This document shows positions 51,383-64,000 of a DNA stretch of 64,000 nucleotides, piece by piece (the first letter of the stretch is position 1; the number at the start of each line of letters is the position of its first letter). Location of the stretch: assembly GCA_012295275.1 (NCBI GenBank), contig CM022670.1, forward strand, positions 17,102,698 through 17,166,697, read 5' to 3'. This DNA is from Chrysomallon squamiferum (lineage: Eukaryota > Mollusca > Gastropoda > Neomphalida > Peltospiridae). The position numbers and the translations under genes are program-made. Under the pieces are notes generated by a model, which made no database searches, had not been told where the DNA came from, and saw only the letters and a program-made list of their open reading frames with translations.

Positions 51383-52499
51383 AATTAAATAATAAAAAAT
51401 AAATTTAAAAACAAAACATATCTAAGAATAAATAAAAAAAAACAAAATAAAACAAAAATATAACAAAAATCAAAAATAATTATAAAATGTTTAAGTAAAC
51501 TAAAGTAAAGATAATCAATAAACCTTCATATCAAAAACATTTACAGTGTTTTTATGCACCTCCCAGTCAGATGTGTTTTGCTTGCTGCAGATGTCTGCAA
51601 GTAACAGGACCACAAAGTAAAACAAGTGTGGTCTGTTGGACAGGATTCTGTCAGCAGGAGAAAATGAATTATTAAAGCCTTCTGTTTGGCCTGTGGCAAA
51701 CATCACCAATTCATTCAGCAATTTCACCACATGATGTCCTTCTCATCAAAATGGACAGTATCTAATGACCACCTATCAAAATGACCAGAATCTAACGACC
51801 ACAGTCACTGAGCCAATGTTTTGACAACCAGGGTGATGATGGCAATTTCCAAATAAACCACCCTAAGTGAATTAGCAAACATCTTCATAATAAGTAGTAT
51901 CTAATAAACTGCCATCAGTTAAAACAACAGTGCTTGGTGATTCCACATGTCTTAATAAACAAAGAGTTCAGAATTTCTTTTCTAAGTCACTTGCTTCAGC
52001 CATATTTCACCTAATAAAGACTTTTTTTTTTTTTTTTACCAAGAACATGAAACTGAAATCTGTATTAAACTGTGGGAATTCTGCCTCAAGGAAATTTTCT
52101 TTTAAAAACACAAAGGGAAACCAACAAAAGATAATACAAATGGAGTTAATCTGCTTTATGTCACTGCCACTTATTAATCTTCAACTGTTTAAACATCTTA
52201 CTGTAAGTAAGTACTGTTGTAACTGTTAAACTCTTTGTGTCTAATAATTATGAGTAATGATAAAAATGTCGTATGTTTTTAATGCGTGAACTTTAAAAAC
52301 CGTGTTACTTGGAATGATAAAATACTTCATTTCCTGTAATACTAATACTACTGTAGCCAAAATATCAAATCTTGAAAAACTCTTAAAAATTATGCAATGT
52401 ATAANTTTTTGAAAAATGTTTTTTTTACAAAAAAAACCAAAATATATATATATATAATACATTTTTTCTCTAAAATAAAATAAAATTCTATAAATTTTT

Positions 52500-52617
52500 G
52501 ACGCATCATGCCAGCTGAATTTTTTTTTCAGTGTCCAGTGAATTTCTTTTGGTGATAACAATTTCTTCTCTAAAAACTGACGCATCATGCCAGCTGAAGT
52601 TCAGTGTCCAGTGAATT
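52500..52617. repeat. Partial direct duplication near an ambiguous base
   Basis: gacgcatcatgccagctgaa occurs at 52500 and 52579. cagtgtccagtgaatt occurs at 52529 and 52602. The n at 52405 lies 95 bp away. Confidence 0.9.
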
Positions 52618-54339
52618 GGAAAAAAATGCAGAAAATTGCTGAAAAGTGCATGTTAAACTTTGGCAACCTAATACAATGGTAATATTCCATAATTGTCAAG
52701 AGCCTGAAGCAGGACCTGCCCTGGGTCCATCTTCTGGCAACATTTGTTGTGTTTTCTGCATCATTACCCTCCATTCCCACCAATAATTATTCTATAATTA
52801 ACGAAACAAAAAGAACTCGCTTTCAACTGCTTCCGAAATGAAACAGTTTAAACTTCAGACGGTGGAACATCTGACTGAAAGACGACCAGCTGATACATTT
52901 TTACACTTGACTGGAACGGGCAAATAAGCGGATGAAAGATGTTTCTGACAGACAATCATATGACAGTGGCACGAGTTACCAAGAATGACAGTATCATTTG
53001 ACTTTGATGCACTTCAAAGTTACCAGCTTTACGAAAAAACAGCAGGTGGAAAAAAAAAACATCTTTGCAAAACAAGGCTAATTTTAAATATCATATCTCG
53101 TTTCTTTTTCTATCTGGAGAGAACAAGATATAATTTAAGCAAAAAATGTTTCTGTATTTCATGAAAATGGTAGTATTTCAAAAAGCATTAATGTCAAAAA
53201 TAATTATGTTACCATGGAAACAAGTATTCTTACCAATTATAGATGGGATTCATTTTAAATCAGAAATTCATCTGAATATTTAGGAAAGATTAGTACTGTC
53301 CTAAATTACAGTTTACGCTTTTAAAAATTAAAACAGTTGTAAGATTCCATTTTTAATGCTGTGGCAATTTTTAACGATTTAACTAAAAAATAAAATACCC
53401 AAAGAACTGATTTTTTCAAGGCACGAACATATCAAACAGCATTTTTATTTTTCTGTACTCTGATAATAACTGTCCCAATAATATTAATAATAATAATAAC
53501 ATGGTCAACTATTCATTTTGAAAAATCAGAATAAAACAATCGATCATGAGATGGCTAATGACCTAGAATGACAAAAACTTGAATCATGCTAAATGCATGC
53601 AATATCTAGACATAATACTGATCACTGCAGGTAGAGGAGTCACAACAGTTATAGGTCACTAAAGCTACCTCTGAGATTAATACTCAAAAACCTCCCAACA
53701 GCCAAATCAGCCCAGGCTAATTTGAAAGTCAAATATCTCAAAGTAATTACAGCACATTACAGTTTTGTCACACTGCATATTACATTTGAACAGCTGTGTT
53801 TTGATAAAATTGAGTAACTATTTCAGTCAAAGAACTTTAAAAAAATGTCTGCAGTGTTATTTATTAACAGAACAGCAGAATTAAATAGATATCACACATT
53901 TGAATGAAGATTTTTGTTTAAATATAATGGAATGACAGTGTCAACCAAATTCAAAATAGCCAATATAAAATATTCAACATTGTTTATAATTCTTTTTAAA
54001 AATTGTACAGAAATCCTAATTTTAAATTCTTATTAAATACTGAAGACAAAATAAATACTTGTTTATAGATGAATCAGCTTTTGTTGTTGTTAAAACTAGT
54101 TTATAGTAAGTATTTGTTTTAATTCTAGATTAATTTTTAGTTTGTTTATGTAACAAAGAGACTAGAGCAGATTTTCTGTCAACTATGTATTTTTTTAATC
54201 CCTGAATCTTGGAATAAATCCATTTTTCTTTTTTGTAGTTAACAAGCAGATTATTGAGATGCACTTTCCCAAGAAATCACACATATTGTTAAAAGGAAAA
54301 TTAAAATGGTAATTAGTATTAAAAACTTGTATCCTACCT

Positions 54340-54412
54340 TTACAATGACTGTATCCCATCCTTTATAAAGATTGTATCCTATACTTTATAAAGATTGTAT
54401 CCACCTTTGCAA
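54340..54412. repeat. Short tandem repeat, about 28 bp
   Basis: ctttataaagattgtatcc is repeated with variants about three times. Confidence 0.8.
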
Positions 54413-55517
54413 TGATCAATCATTAAGATGATAAAAATACTGAAAGTTAGCTTGACAAAGTCATTAAATTAGCTTCATTTACCCAATTTGAAATTATAAT
54501 GAATGCTACTTCAAACAAGTTGAGTATGAAAATGCAGCAAGAAAAACTTGAAATGAAAATCAGCCACATCAAAGAGAAAGGGTGACAGGATTAAACTTTA
54601 ACTCTGTTATAGAGTTTGCCTCATTAGAGAATCAATCCTGCTTCCAAACACAAAGCTTCCAAATTTTTAATGATAGCATTTAACTTTTTCATTTCCGTGA
54701 CAGTGCCTCATTGTGTGGAGGAGCTAATGAGGGTCACGGAAAGAGAAAATAATTGTAGTCAGTGGATACATTGAGACCCTCCCCTCCACTACTCAACTTC
54801 ACTCATCACTGACTCAATAAATTAGTCTTGTTCTGTTACAACATAAAACTAATTACTAACTACTTCAAGATGTATTAAACTGTAATCCTGAAGTCCATAG
54901 ATATATAATACATTTTTAAAAAATTGTTTGTTGTTGTAATTTATACACATGGTATATACATTAACATTAGATCTATTCAAGAAATTAAATGTCTTGTAAA
55001 TTTCTTTATTACTCATCTTAAACAAAGCTTATTTTGTGTTTTGTGCATCACCATTTTACAAACACACACTTTATAGAATTATCACAGAAAAATCAATTAA
55101 AGCAGTTCAATATGAAATAATAAATAAACATGGCCGTGGGCAATATCCCACAGTTTAATAACAATCATTAATATCCTTCATTATTAATTTTATCATTAAT
55201 ACCCTTTATTATTTATCATTTCTTTTTGAAACATCTGTGTACGAGATCTGAGACAAACTTCTCTCTAGATGAAAGAATTAGAGAAAATTACTGAAACTTT
55301 TTACTGGGTTTTATAAACAGGACTAATAATATAAAAGAATAAACTGATTTAGGTAATAATGAGGAAATGTAAAATAGTGCTCAAACTAAGCACATCCACA
55401 GTTCAAGAAACAGCAAAATATTGACACACAGACTCATCAGCTGAAAAACAATATTATTTTAAAAGTACAGAGCTGACAAGCCAGTCAAGTCCATTGTTTT
55501 TGTGTAATCTTTAAGTA

Positions 55518-55850
55518 GCAGTTTCATATTTGGAAGTATTTTGGATGAGAGAATAACTTATGAGTCATTACAATAAAAAAATAAAAATCTTACAAACATT
55601 TTAATGTCAGCACGATTCTTTTGTAAAAACTTACCAGCAGTTTCATATTAGCAGTAATTTCAGATGAAAGAATAACTATTCCAGTCATTAAACTATACAT
55701 ATATATATATAAATAAAGAAATAACTTACCAACTTCTAAAATTAGGAACAGAACAACACACTGACAATACCATTTTTCTGTATAACCTTTCACAAGCATT
55801 TTCATATTAGGAATAATTTTAGATGAAATAGAAAATAATGTGGGTCAGTG
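55518..55850. repeat. Three diverged repeat units
   Basis: A segment starting gcagtttcatatt and containing gatgaaagaataact recurs near 55518, 55634 and, more diverged, 55796. Confidence 0.65.
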
Positions 55851-57858
55851 AAGAAAGCGAAAAGAAAAAGAAACAACTCACAAGCTTATAAAAATACACA
55901 CTGATTGACACAGAATGACAAAGTGACTAGTAAACACTTCTGTATGTAAAAATAAATATGCTGTCATCTCAAACACAAACTGAAAACTATGAGAAAGAAA
56001 TGTGGACTAAATCAATTTTTTTTTTTTTTTTTTTTTTTTCGTTAAATAGCTTTTTGGTGCAGCTGTGAGTCATGTAGAAAAAGCTTTGGCTTTTTAAACT
56101 TTATTCTTTATCAATAATTACACAACAACAAAAGATAATACACACACGCATGCATGCATGCATGAATGTGCATGCACGTGCATACACACACATCACAGAT
56201 ATATACATAAACATATAACCATGTTTGGAGACAAAATAAAAGCCTGAAACAGACAAACACACACACACACACAGATGTACCCACACATACACAATTGTTC
56301 TGAACTCATCACTGCAGTATGAAATTCAAGACGTTCATATTTAATGAAAAACTGAATGCGAGAACTTCTTCATTTCTTTACCTAACTAAAATCTGTGCAG
56401 ACCAAAATCTCAGAAAGATTAATAATATTTATTGAATTCTGGTAAATACTGTAGTGTCAACTGCAGCTGTTACTGCACCATCTTAGCTTTCATTTCTTTA
56501 ATTTTACATTTGTAATTTATACACGCAAACACATTCATCTTGACAGCATTTGTTGAGATTTTACAAAATGTTTAAATCAATACTGTATTTTAGGAATTCT
56601 TTGTCAGAGCCATTACTCTTAAAATCATGCAATTATTACCCAAACCAATCGATTCATTCTTTATATGAAAGCCAAGTCCAATTTGTAACATTCAGTAAAA
56701 AGTTACAAATGTCTGTATTATTCGTTACATGTTCCAATACACTTAACCATTCAACTATGATCTAGAATTTAAAATTAATAATTAAATATGTAAATATTAT
56801 TTAATGGAGAAGTCTATTTTGCATTCTTTCAATTGAGAGAAATAATATAAAATGAATTATTTATATATTTATTTAACATAATCCTAGCACAACAATAAAA
56901 TTGGACTACTAGATAATAACGGGAAAGGAATCTAAATGAAAATAAAATACTAATTAAATAAATCAACAAAACTATTTTTCTGACCATATTAATAATGAGA
57001 AATAGTAAATATGTATAAATAATATTTTTCTAAAGTTATGTAACAGTGGCTGATAACAATTTTAAATAAATATATTAGTGTACTTGCTTAAGAAATAAAA
57101 TCTCTGAATATACTTTGGAATAAATAAAAAAACAAAAAATAAAATCGTTATTCAACAGCCTCATTTTAGGTTGTAATAAATTACTGTTCACTAATTAAAT
57201 ATTATCTGGCTAAGAAAGAATGTTGTAATATTTTTGCATTTATTTTGACACAAAATAATATCAATATGAGTTACTAATTTATGAAATTACTAAAATTTAT
57301 AATCTTCATAGTCTATCAATATTGTTTTCAAATTCATTACTTATTTATAAACTTAATATTTTTATTTATTTTTTATTTTTGTTTTTTTACAAAATTAATT
57401 ATCACTTATCAATTTATTCTTTCCATTCCATCATGTTATGTTGTCTGTCAAAAGTTAATGTTAACCATTAGATTGTCCTCATTCTAAAGACACAATTTTT
57501 TAAATGATTAAAAAGAGTTTTCTAATAATTATTAATAAATTCAAGTAAAAAGGAACAAATACTACCTAAAGTCTAGTGAATGCATTACTAAGAAATTCAG
57601 CTGAATAACTCAAACACTAATAAATTTCACTGCTGTCTTTTAAGTTTTTATTTGAACTATTCTTTAACACAAGATTCAAACATATAAAAAATGAAATGAA
57701 ACCAAATATTTAACATTATTTATCTTTTGTCAAAATAAAAACACAATTTATTTTGTGTGCTTCACAAAGAAAGTAATGATGAAATTTCATTACATTTAAA
57801 AAAAAGAAATAATAAAAAGTATATAAAAATAGTAAAAATATTTAAGGTCAAAACTTAC

Positions 57859-58020
57859 GTTAAACGTTGTTGTCTCTGCAGTGAGTTACAAGTGAGAGAC
57901 TTGACTGAGAACTTGTCAACTGGTGGGATCGTGTTACAGAGCAGTACTCAGTCTGTGTGACAGTTGGTCCTTCTGCAAACAGCTACCAGCCTGCACACAC
58001 GTCCTTATCTATAGAGCTGC
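57859..58020 (-). promoter_or_regulatory. Candidate first exon and promoter of protocadherin C
   Basis: On the minus strand a strong donor, gtttaac|gtaagt, has GT at 58-57857. A TATA-like word (tatagataa) lies at 58013-58005, about 150 bases upstream. The block to about 58130 is less AT-rich and unique. Assigning it to Pcdh-C rests only on strand and position. Confidence 0.3.
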
Positions 58021-58130
58021 ATGCAGGCATGATGCAGGTGATTTGCCTAATTACAGGTACGCTCAGAGCCTGTTTAGGCAACAATTGGCTGCTATCAGAT
58101 TAAAGGCTCAGACAATATTTGTTTAAGCAC

Positions 58131-61100
58131 AAAGAAGAATAAACACTGAGGTAATCAAATTAGTGAAGTAGGTTTATGCAGAAAAGAGCAAAAAAAATAA
58201 ATAAATTTGTAACTAGCAGCAGAAGAGTCTGTTAAGAGTATCTTCATTTTTCACATGTCACAGTATTCAGTAGTTTGGAGTCTTAGTAAACATACTTGTA
58301 TAAGTAACTAAGTAAACACAAGTACAACTGAAATTAAAACAGATTATTCATCCATGAAAGTAGCAACAGCCAAAGCCATTAGTTTGCTGTAAAAGCTTTA
58401 TAAATTATTTTGAGCATTTCCATATGATCAAAAAATTTGATCCAAAATTTGGAGAATTTCATATCATATAATTTACAAAAACAAAAAGAAATATTTGTAT
58501 TTTTAATTCACAGTGTAAGCAACAGCAGAAAATAAATAAAATAAAATAATAAATAAATGAATAAAACAAAAAAAATGCTGATTACAGTATTTCCTGTGGA
58601 AGTTTTCTTGAGCTGTGATTTCCATAGCAAAGTGAGAGGTGTGTTGTGATAATGTAACAGTACAAATGTGTTTCCTATCAGCTGTTAGGAGAAGTGACAG
58701 TGATTTCCCAACATGTACTGTTATGAATACATGTTTATCACTTACTTCTGCATCCCCAGCTAGTGTTGTTATGCACACCACTTTCAACTGAAGAACCCTG
58801 CATTGTTATCATTATCATTACTCAACTGAGTTTTGTCTCAACACTTAAACACATCTCGCGAACTCAACATTTTAACCTAGTAAATTTATTTCCATTAAAT
58901 TTCTGAAATCTTCACTACAAAAATAAAACATTTAGATAAAAAAAAAAAAATGGTATTGGAAGAGAGCATGGGACTAAAAATGCACTCTTAATGCCACTTT
59001 CAGTTTCTGTTTCCATGGTGACTAATGCTGGACTTCTTCAAAACAACTGAAAATGATCAGTGAGAAAATGTTCCTTGGATCTTATATAATGATATTTTCC
59101 TGATAACCTTTTTCCTTTATCAAGGAACCACAGACTTCATTCAAAATTAACCAAGCACAGAGAGCATGAACTTTTTTATTTATCTGCTTTCTAATTACTG
59201 TTCAATCAATCAGTCTTGTATGGAACAGAACAGCATAACAATTGGCAGATCAATAAACCACAAGAATAAATGCTGCATGGATGATAGAGTGAAAGAGGAA
59301 ATGCAAAAAAAATGGGGTTCCATTGTTTGTACACATCCTCTTCCTTATTTTATAATGAATTAATTTTCAACATTCCACAGCTGATGTATTTATTAACAGC
59401 ACAGGAAAATAATCAAGGCCAAACAATTATGGAGGTCAGATCTGAAGAAAACAATAATGCCAAGAATAAAATAAATATAAAAAAAAAAGACATTAAAAAA
59501 AAAAAAAAAATTTTAAATAAATAAAAAAAATAATAATTTTTTATTTTCTTAAAATTATATCAGTCTGAAAAAAAAAAAAAATAAAAAAAAAAAATCTTCT
59601 AAAGAAATGCTATAGTGTTATAAACACTGAACAAAATCTAAATGTAGTAAATGACAATTTTCTGTACAAAATAACCCCACATCCCACTTTGTCGACTAAA
59701 TTCACACTGTGCAGCTGTTGCTGGCTCTGTACCTTGTTACGTTCATTTTAATGGCCGTTTATAAGAAATGTATTGAAAATAGATTAAATCAAAGCAAGCA
59801 TAAATATTTTCCCTCAGAGTGCTACAGCAAGCTGGTGACACTTCAAGGTAATAATAACTGCAAAAGTCTGACTGTAAAATAAATAAAACTGAAAAAACTG
59901 ATGAAACTGAAATGTGATTTTAAAATATGTGAAAAAAAAAAAAAAAGAGATTATCAAATATGTTGAACTGAAAATCATTGTAGTATATGTAAAACTGAAA
60001 AATGATTGCAAAACTGAAATAAAAGCAATTTACATTTGTGAGGAAGATGAACATATTACCTCTATTATTAAATAACTTGTATAACTTGTATTATATAACA
60101 AAGTTTTATTTCAAAGCCATGTTTATTTTTTATTGACTGAAATATTTTTTAAATATATATTATTTTAAATGTATATTTTTTTTAAACCATGTTAAATTCA
60201 CTCACTTGTGAGAACTAGTACTTTTTTTTTTTGTCATCAGTACATTAAACCTGTACATGAAAGAAAAGTTCATGGGAAATTTAGCTGTGATTCAACTATA
60301 AGCCTCACATACAATATTCATTACAATAAAAATGCAAATTTTGCACATGCAATTGAAAACTGAAATGCTACATTCAAATAATGGCCAATACGAGTAAATG
60401 GTTATGGGACATGTGTGTTGTATCGCTGACAGCTGTTTCAAGTGATAATGTTGTGTGTTTGTTATGTGAGCAGCATTCAGTCAGGATCTGTGATTGTCAA
60501 ACAACTGATAAATTCTAAACCAGATAAATCAGAAATACAAAAATTGTCAACATTTTATTTTTTTTTATTTATTTGTTTTGAAGAAATTTAAAAAGCAGAA
60601 CAATAATTTTAAAAACATCTCTTTAAATATATGCAAACAACTTTTTATTACAATCTGAATAATAAATTTCCTGAAACAGATATTTTGAGGGTAAAAGTTT
60701 AATTTAAATTTACCATTTTTTTAATATAAAATCTGTGTCTTTCCACCTAAGTTTGTATGTGACAGTGTCTTTAAAACTATTAGTGAATGTGTTCTAATAC
60801 AATTTAATCATAATTTTAAAAAACCAAAAAAAACCCCAAAACCCATGTAGTTCTCAAGTAGTTTTAATTGTATTGCTTTTTCATTCCATTTTCAGTTTGA
60901 TAGACAACAAAAACACATTAAACCATCTGTAATGTTCTGTCAGTTAAGTTAGAAACCAATGTAAACATACAAGATGACTGAGCTATGAAAGAAATCAAGC
61001 CTAATTTTACTATGGACTTAAAAGGTTTTGTGAAATGTGTGGCTTTAATGAACATGCTATCTTGTCAAATAAACTGAATGTTGTGAGCTGAAGACCAAAC

Positions 61101-64000
61101 AACCTAATCCAAAGTGAAGTGTGCATGACAACCATATCTAGCTTCTGGCATGGTTTCATTTTCACATGAAATCTTCAAAATCAAACAGCCAACATGTTAA
61201 GTTAATGGGTTAGGTTAAGCTGATAGCCCGATTCCTCTGTTGTTGAAGTTTTAGAATCACAGGGACAAACATTCACTGAAAGCAAACTTAAACCTATCAC
61301 TTTCATTCTAGACATCTGGAGATAATCACACAATAGTGCAGGTGAATATTCTTATTAATTATAAAGATTATATGTGTAATAAATTTTTTGAATGCCTAAG
61401 AATTCCTGTAATTTTTTTCATGTTATTACAAATGTTTTAAAGAAAATGAAATTTAGAAATATAACAGACATGTATAAACACAGTATGAAGTAGTGTTATA
61501 TATTTCACTGAATTTCATATTTCTGCACTGCAGGGATTGTTGATATATTTATTTATTTTTATTTTTAAATGCTCTATGAGACATCTGACCCTCCACAAAA
61601 AACTTAACAACAAGCAGCTAGAATTCTTTTTATCATACCACAAACAGGAGGCAAGACAAGCAAACTCGGAGGTTGCCCAGTTAAAGAAGTCGATTGAGGA
61701 GGTTACGTAGGCAGCCATTACACACAGGTAATTCTCACTGCCTCTGCTTTGATCTTTGACATGATTACAACCTGTTTGTTATTTTTCTTCTTTAGCACTT
61801 CATTACCTGTAATTAGCTGTGAAATGTTAGCTCACAGAGTCAACACATACGTAACCGAACAAGCTAATCATAATCATGTTATACATTTTGTTGTACCTGG
61901 GGCTTGATACAAAGGCTTTTTATTTTATTGTAATTTCATTTTTCTCTTTTCATTTAGGCTTAACACCTTGTTTTTGTAATAACTAATACAATCATCTGTG
62001 AAAATCTAGATTTAATAAAGGGTAAGTAAGTATTGTAACTGCTGCCTGAGGTGAAAGGACAATGATGTAGAGATTGCCACAAAGAATTAAGAACTCTTCA
62101 ACCATTTTACAGCCAAAGACTATTCAGACATTTCTTTTATAATTAGAAAAATATTTTAAATGTTAAATCTGACATAAACAAAAAAATGACACAATCATTT
62201 TCTCAACTGCAACAATATTTATTCATTTTCACAATTTTGTTTTCACTAAAAAAGTTACTTAAATATTCATTTCAACAATTTTGTTTTCATTAAAAAAAAC
62301 CCAGTTATTTAAATATTTATATCAACAATTTAGTTTTCATTAAAAAAAGTTATATAACCCTCATTATTAATAGATACCACAAACTGTTCAGTTTATGGAA
62401 TGTATCCTGAACCCATTATATATTTATTGCTGCAGTGAATGGACAAAGCTATAAAAGTGTGTGCCAACTAAATCAAAGTACTTTACCGTGAATGAGATCC
62501 AGTTAATGAGCTGGGAATGTTGATTAAGTAGCCTTAATGATTTGTATTGTTAATTAATTTCTTTAGTACTCTTGCCTATTTAATTTATCCTATTAAGTGA
62601 TAATGTAAGTAAATAATAATAATAATAATCATAATAATAATAATAATAATAGTAATAGTAATAGTAGTAATAGTAGTAGTAGTAGTAATAATTATATTAA
62701 CAGTAACAATAACAGCAACAATAGTAATAAATACATTTTTAAAAATATCTTGTGTTAATAAATACACAATGCATTAACTACTGTTGATGCAATTCTTTGC
62801 AGTAAAACATTTTTTTTTTTTTTTTTTAATTTAGATATTTGAGTTTGTATACTCAAAATACTTAAGTGAAATATTTAAAACACACAAAATGAGATTCATT
62901 AAGAACTGAATGAAAGATCCATTTGGATGTTTTTACATTTCAGGTGTGACTGTTTATCAAAAAAAAAAAAAAAAAAGTTTATTTTCTGTCTGACAAGATA
63001 GGTGGATAAAAGGTATGAACAAAAATATTTTGCAAACTGATGAATAATAACACTGCAATGAAACATAATAAACTATTAAAAAACACAAAAACTTTATTAA
63101 CCAACAACATTCAACTTGTATTTTAAAGGGGTTTTGTCTGAAATTTCATTTATAAGATGGGATTTCATGTAACAGTGCATATAAAAATATCTTATAGCTA
63201 ATCAACATTGTGGTTATTTAGCAGCCTATACAGTAACAGAGGACTATGGAATATTAACAGACCATGAAATAACAGCAGCTGGCTGCATTTTGTATAAAAC
63301 TGCTATGCCTGTAACCTTCAGACAGAATGTGATGATGGTCACATTGTATTAACAATGATATCTGAATGTTGGTGAAGGTGATGTAATAATATGTCCATGT
63401 TCATCTGAAATATATTAAAATCTGTAATTTATACTTTTTAATAACCAGAGGCCAGACAAAAAAAAAAAAAAAAAAAATAGGTAGAAAAGTAAAATAAGGG
63501 ATTTTATATTTGTGGGCAAGTCCCAGACACTGAAGACATTAAAATCCAAATTGTCAGTAGTTGATAGTTAAAATACCAATACTTCAGCTATTTCCACTCA
63601 AAATAGAAATAGTGCAAGTCATTGTAATACTTAATCATGTTAAAGAAGTAATCTGTTATAAATCTAGAAGAAAACTGGATGTCTTGTAGTCTGGTATCAC
63701 GATCTAGTTGTTGCTAACAAAGTACTCTGCCAGTCTGTCAAAGTGTTCTGGACTTGTGTTACTAACAGATTTCAGTTCACCCATTTCTTGACTTCACTGT
63801 GTCATACACTGTAAACAGCCTGTGATCTATTGTAATGTCAGGCGTGGTTATCTCCTTTCCATCTTCAGTGAAATTCCACCAACCATGCAGCAAGTCACAG
63901 GTATCAGGTACAGGTGAGAAAATGAATGTGACATGCCTGAGAAAATGTCACCAGCAATGTCTTACTATGGTTAGCTTGTCTGTAACCTGGGAGCGACTGC
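58131..64000. other. Intergenic right flank
   Basis: No gene recognised. A ~58-bp three-unit tandem repeat lies at 62225-62355 and an AAT/AGT tract at 62606-62720. Poly-A/T runs are scattered. The parts 61600-61870 and 63700-64000 are somewhat less AT-rich but show no exon I can support. Confidence 0.6.

Larger units (their letters stand above)
51299..57857. other. Presumed leader intron / upstream region of protocadherin C
   Basis: No coding exon recognised. It holds AAAT repeats (51357-51382), one ambiguous base (52405), a partial direct duplication (52500-52617), a ~28-bp tandem repeat (54340-54412), unique islands near 52800-53060 and 54600-54830, diverged repeats at 55518-55850, and CA/GCAT repeats at 56130-56290. 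Confidence 0.5.

Noticed and set aside
52241-52783. Possible transposase remnant
   Set aside because: Two short minus-strand frames hinted at a mobile element, but I see no catalytic motif or terminal repeats that I can defend.

Overview
The window reads as nuclear DNA from an invertebrate animal. It is very AT-rich and full of microsatellites, with spliced genes that have GT-AG junctions and long non-coding spacers. The only recognisable genes are three non-clustered-type protocadherins. Each has one very large first coding exon carrying the signal peptide, seven cadherin (EC) repeats and the membrane segment, followed by small cytoplasmic exons. This layout and the tail motifs resemble delta-type protocadherins as expanded in lophotrochozoans. 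A mollusc, perhaps a gastropod, is my best guess, but the sequence alone does not prove it. I found no bacterial genes, tRNA, rRNA, CRISPR array or intact transposase.

Layout: Pcdh-A (+ strand, CDS exons 3208-5799, 6757-6985, 7839-7864) and Pcdh-B (+ strand, CDS exons 32653-35297, 36834-37008, 37581-37606) are tandem short-tail paralogues separated by about 25 kb of repeats. Pcdh-C (- strand, CDS exons 51199-48484, 45741-45571, 45157-45034, 41936-41440) faces Pcdh-B tail to tail and has a long cytoplasmic tail. Each gene seems to have an untranslated first exon. A good candidate for Pcdh-B ends at 26565 beside two GTGGGCGTG boxes, and one for Pcdh-C ends at 57859.

All three proteins should be calcium-dependent adhesion receptors at the cell surface, probably neuronal. 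All share a phase-1 splice junction after an HDS/HSDS tripeptide and an RVxF-like protein phosphatase 1 docking motif. Pcdh-A and Pcdh-B then end in a 26-nt terminal exon encoding the PDZ-ligand-like end SYV. Pcdh-C instead splices to a 497-nt exon ending in a conserved acidic module.

The most striking structure is in Pcdh-A. The splice donor of its second coding exon has been tandemly amplified in 45-bp units: eight in-frame copies and about seven decayed ones. Any of the first eight donors would keep the frame, so the tail could vary in 15-residue steps. This block and the terminal exon lie between the arms of a roughly 57-bp inverted repeat. Pcdh-B and Pcdh-C each carry one single-base frameshift in EC7, beside a C run. 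One ambiguous base (n, 52405) shows the consensus is not perfect, so assembly error is a live explanation for both.

The spacers hold many microsatellites, a 100-bp satellite (21.6-22.8 kb), a 53-bp minisatellite (23.5-24.6 kb), a foldback element (28.45-28.67 kb) and several less AT-rich islands that look like regulatory DNA.
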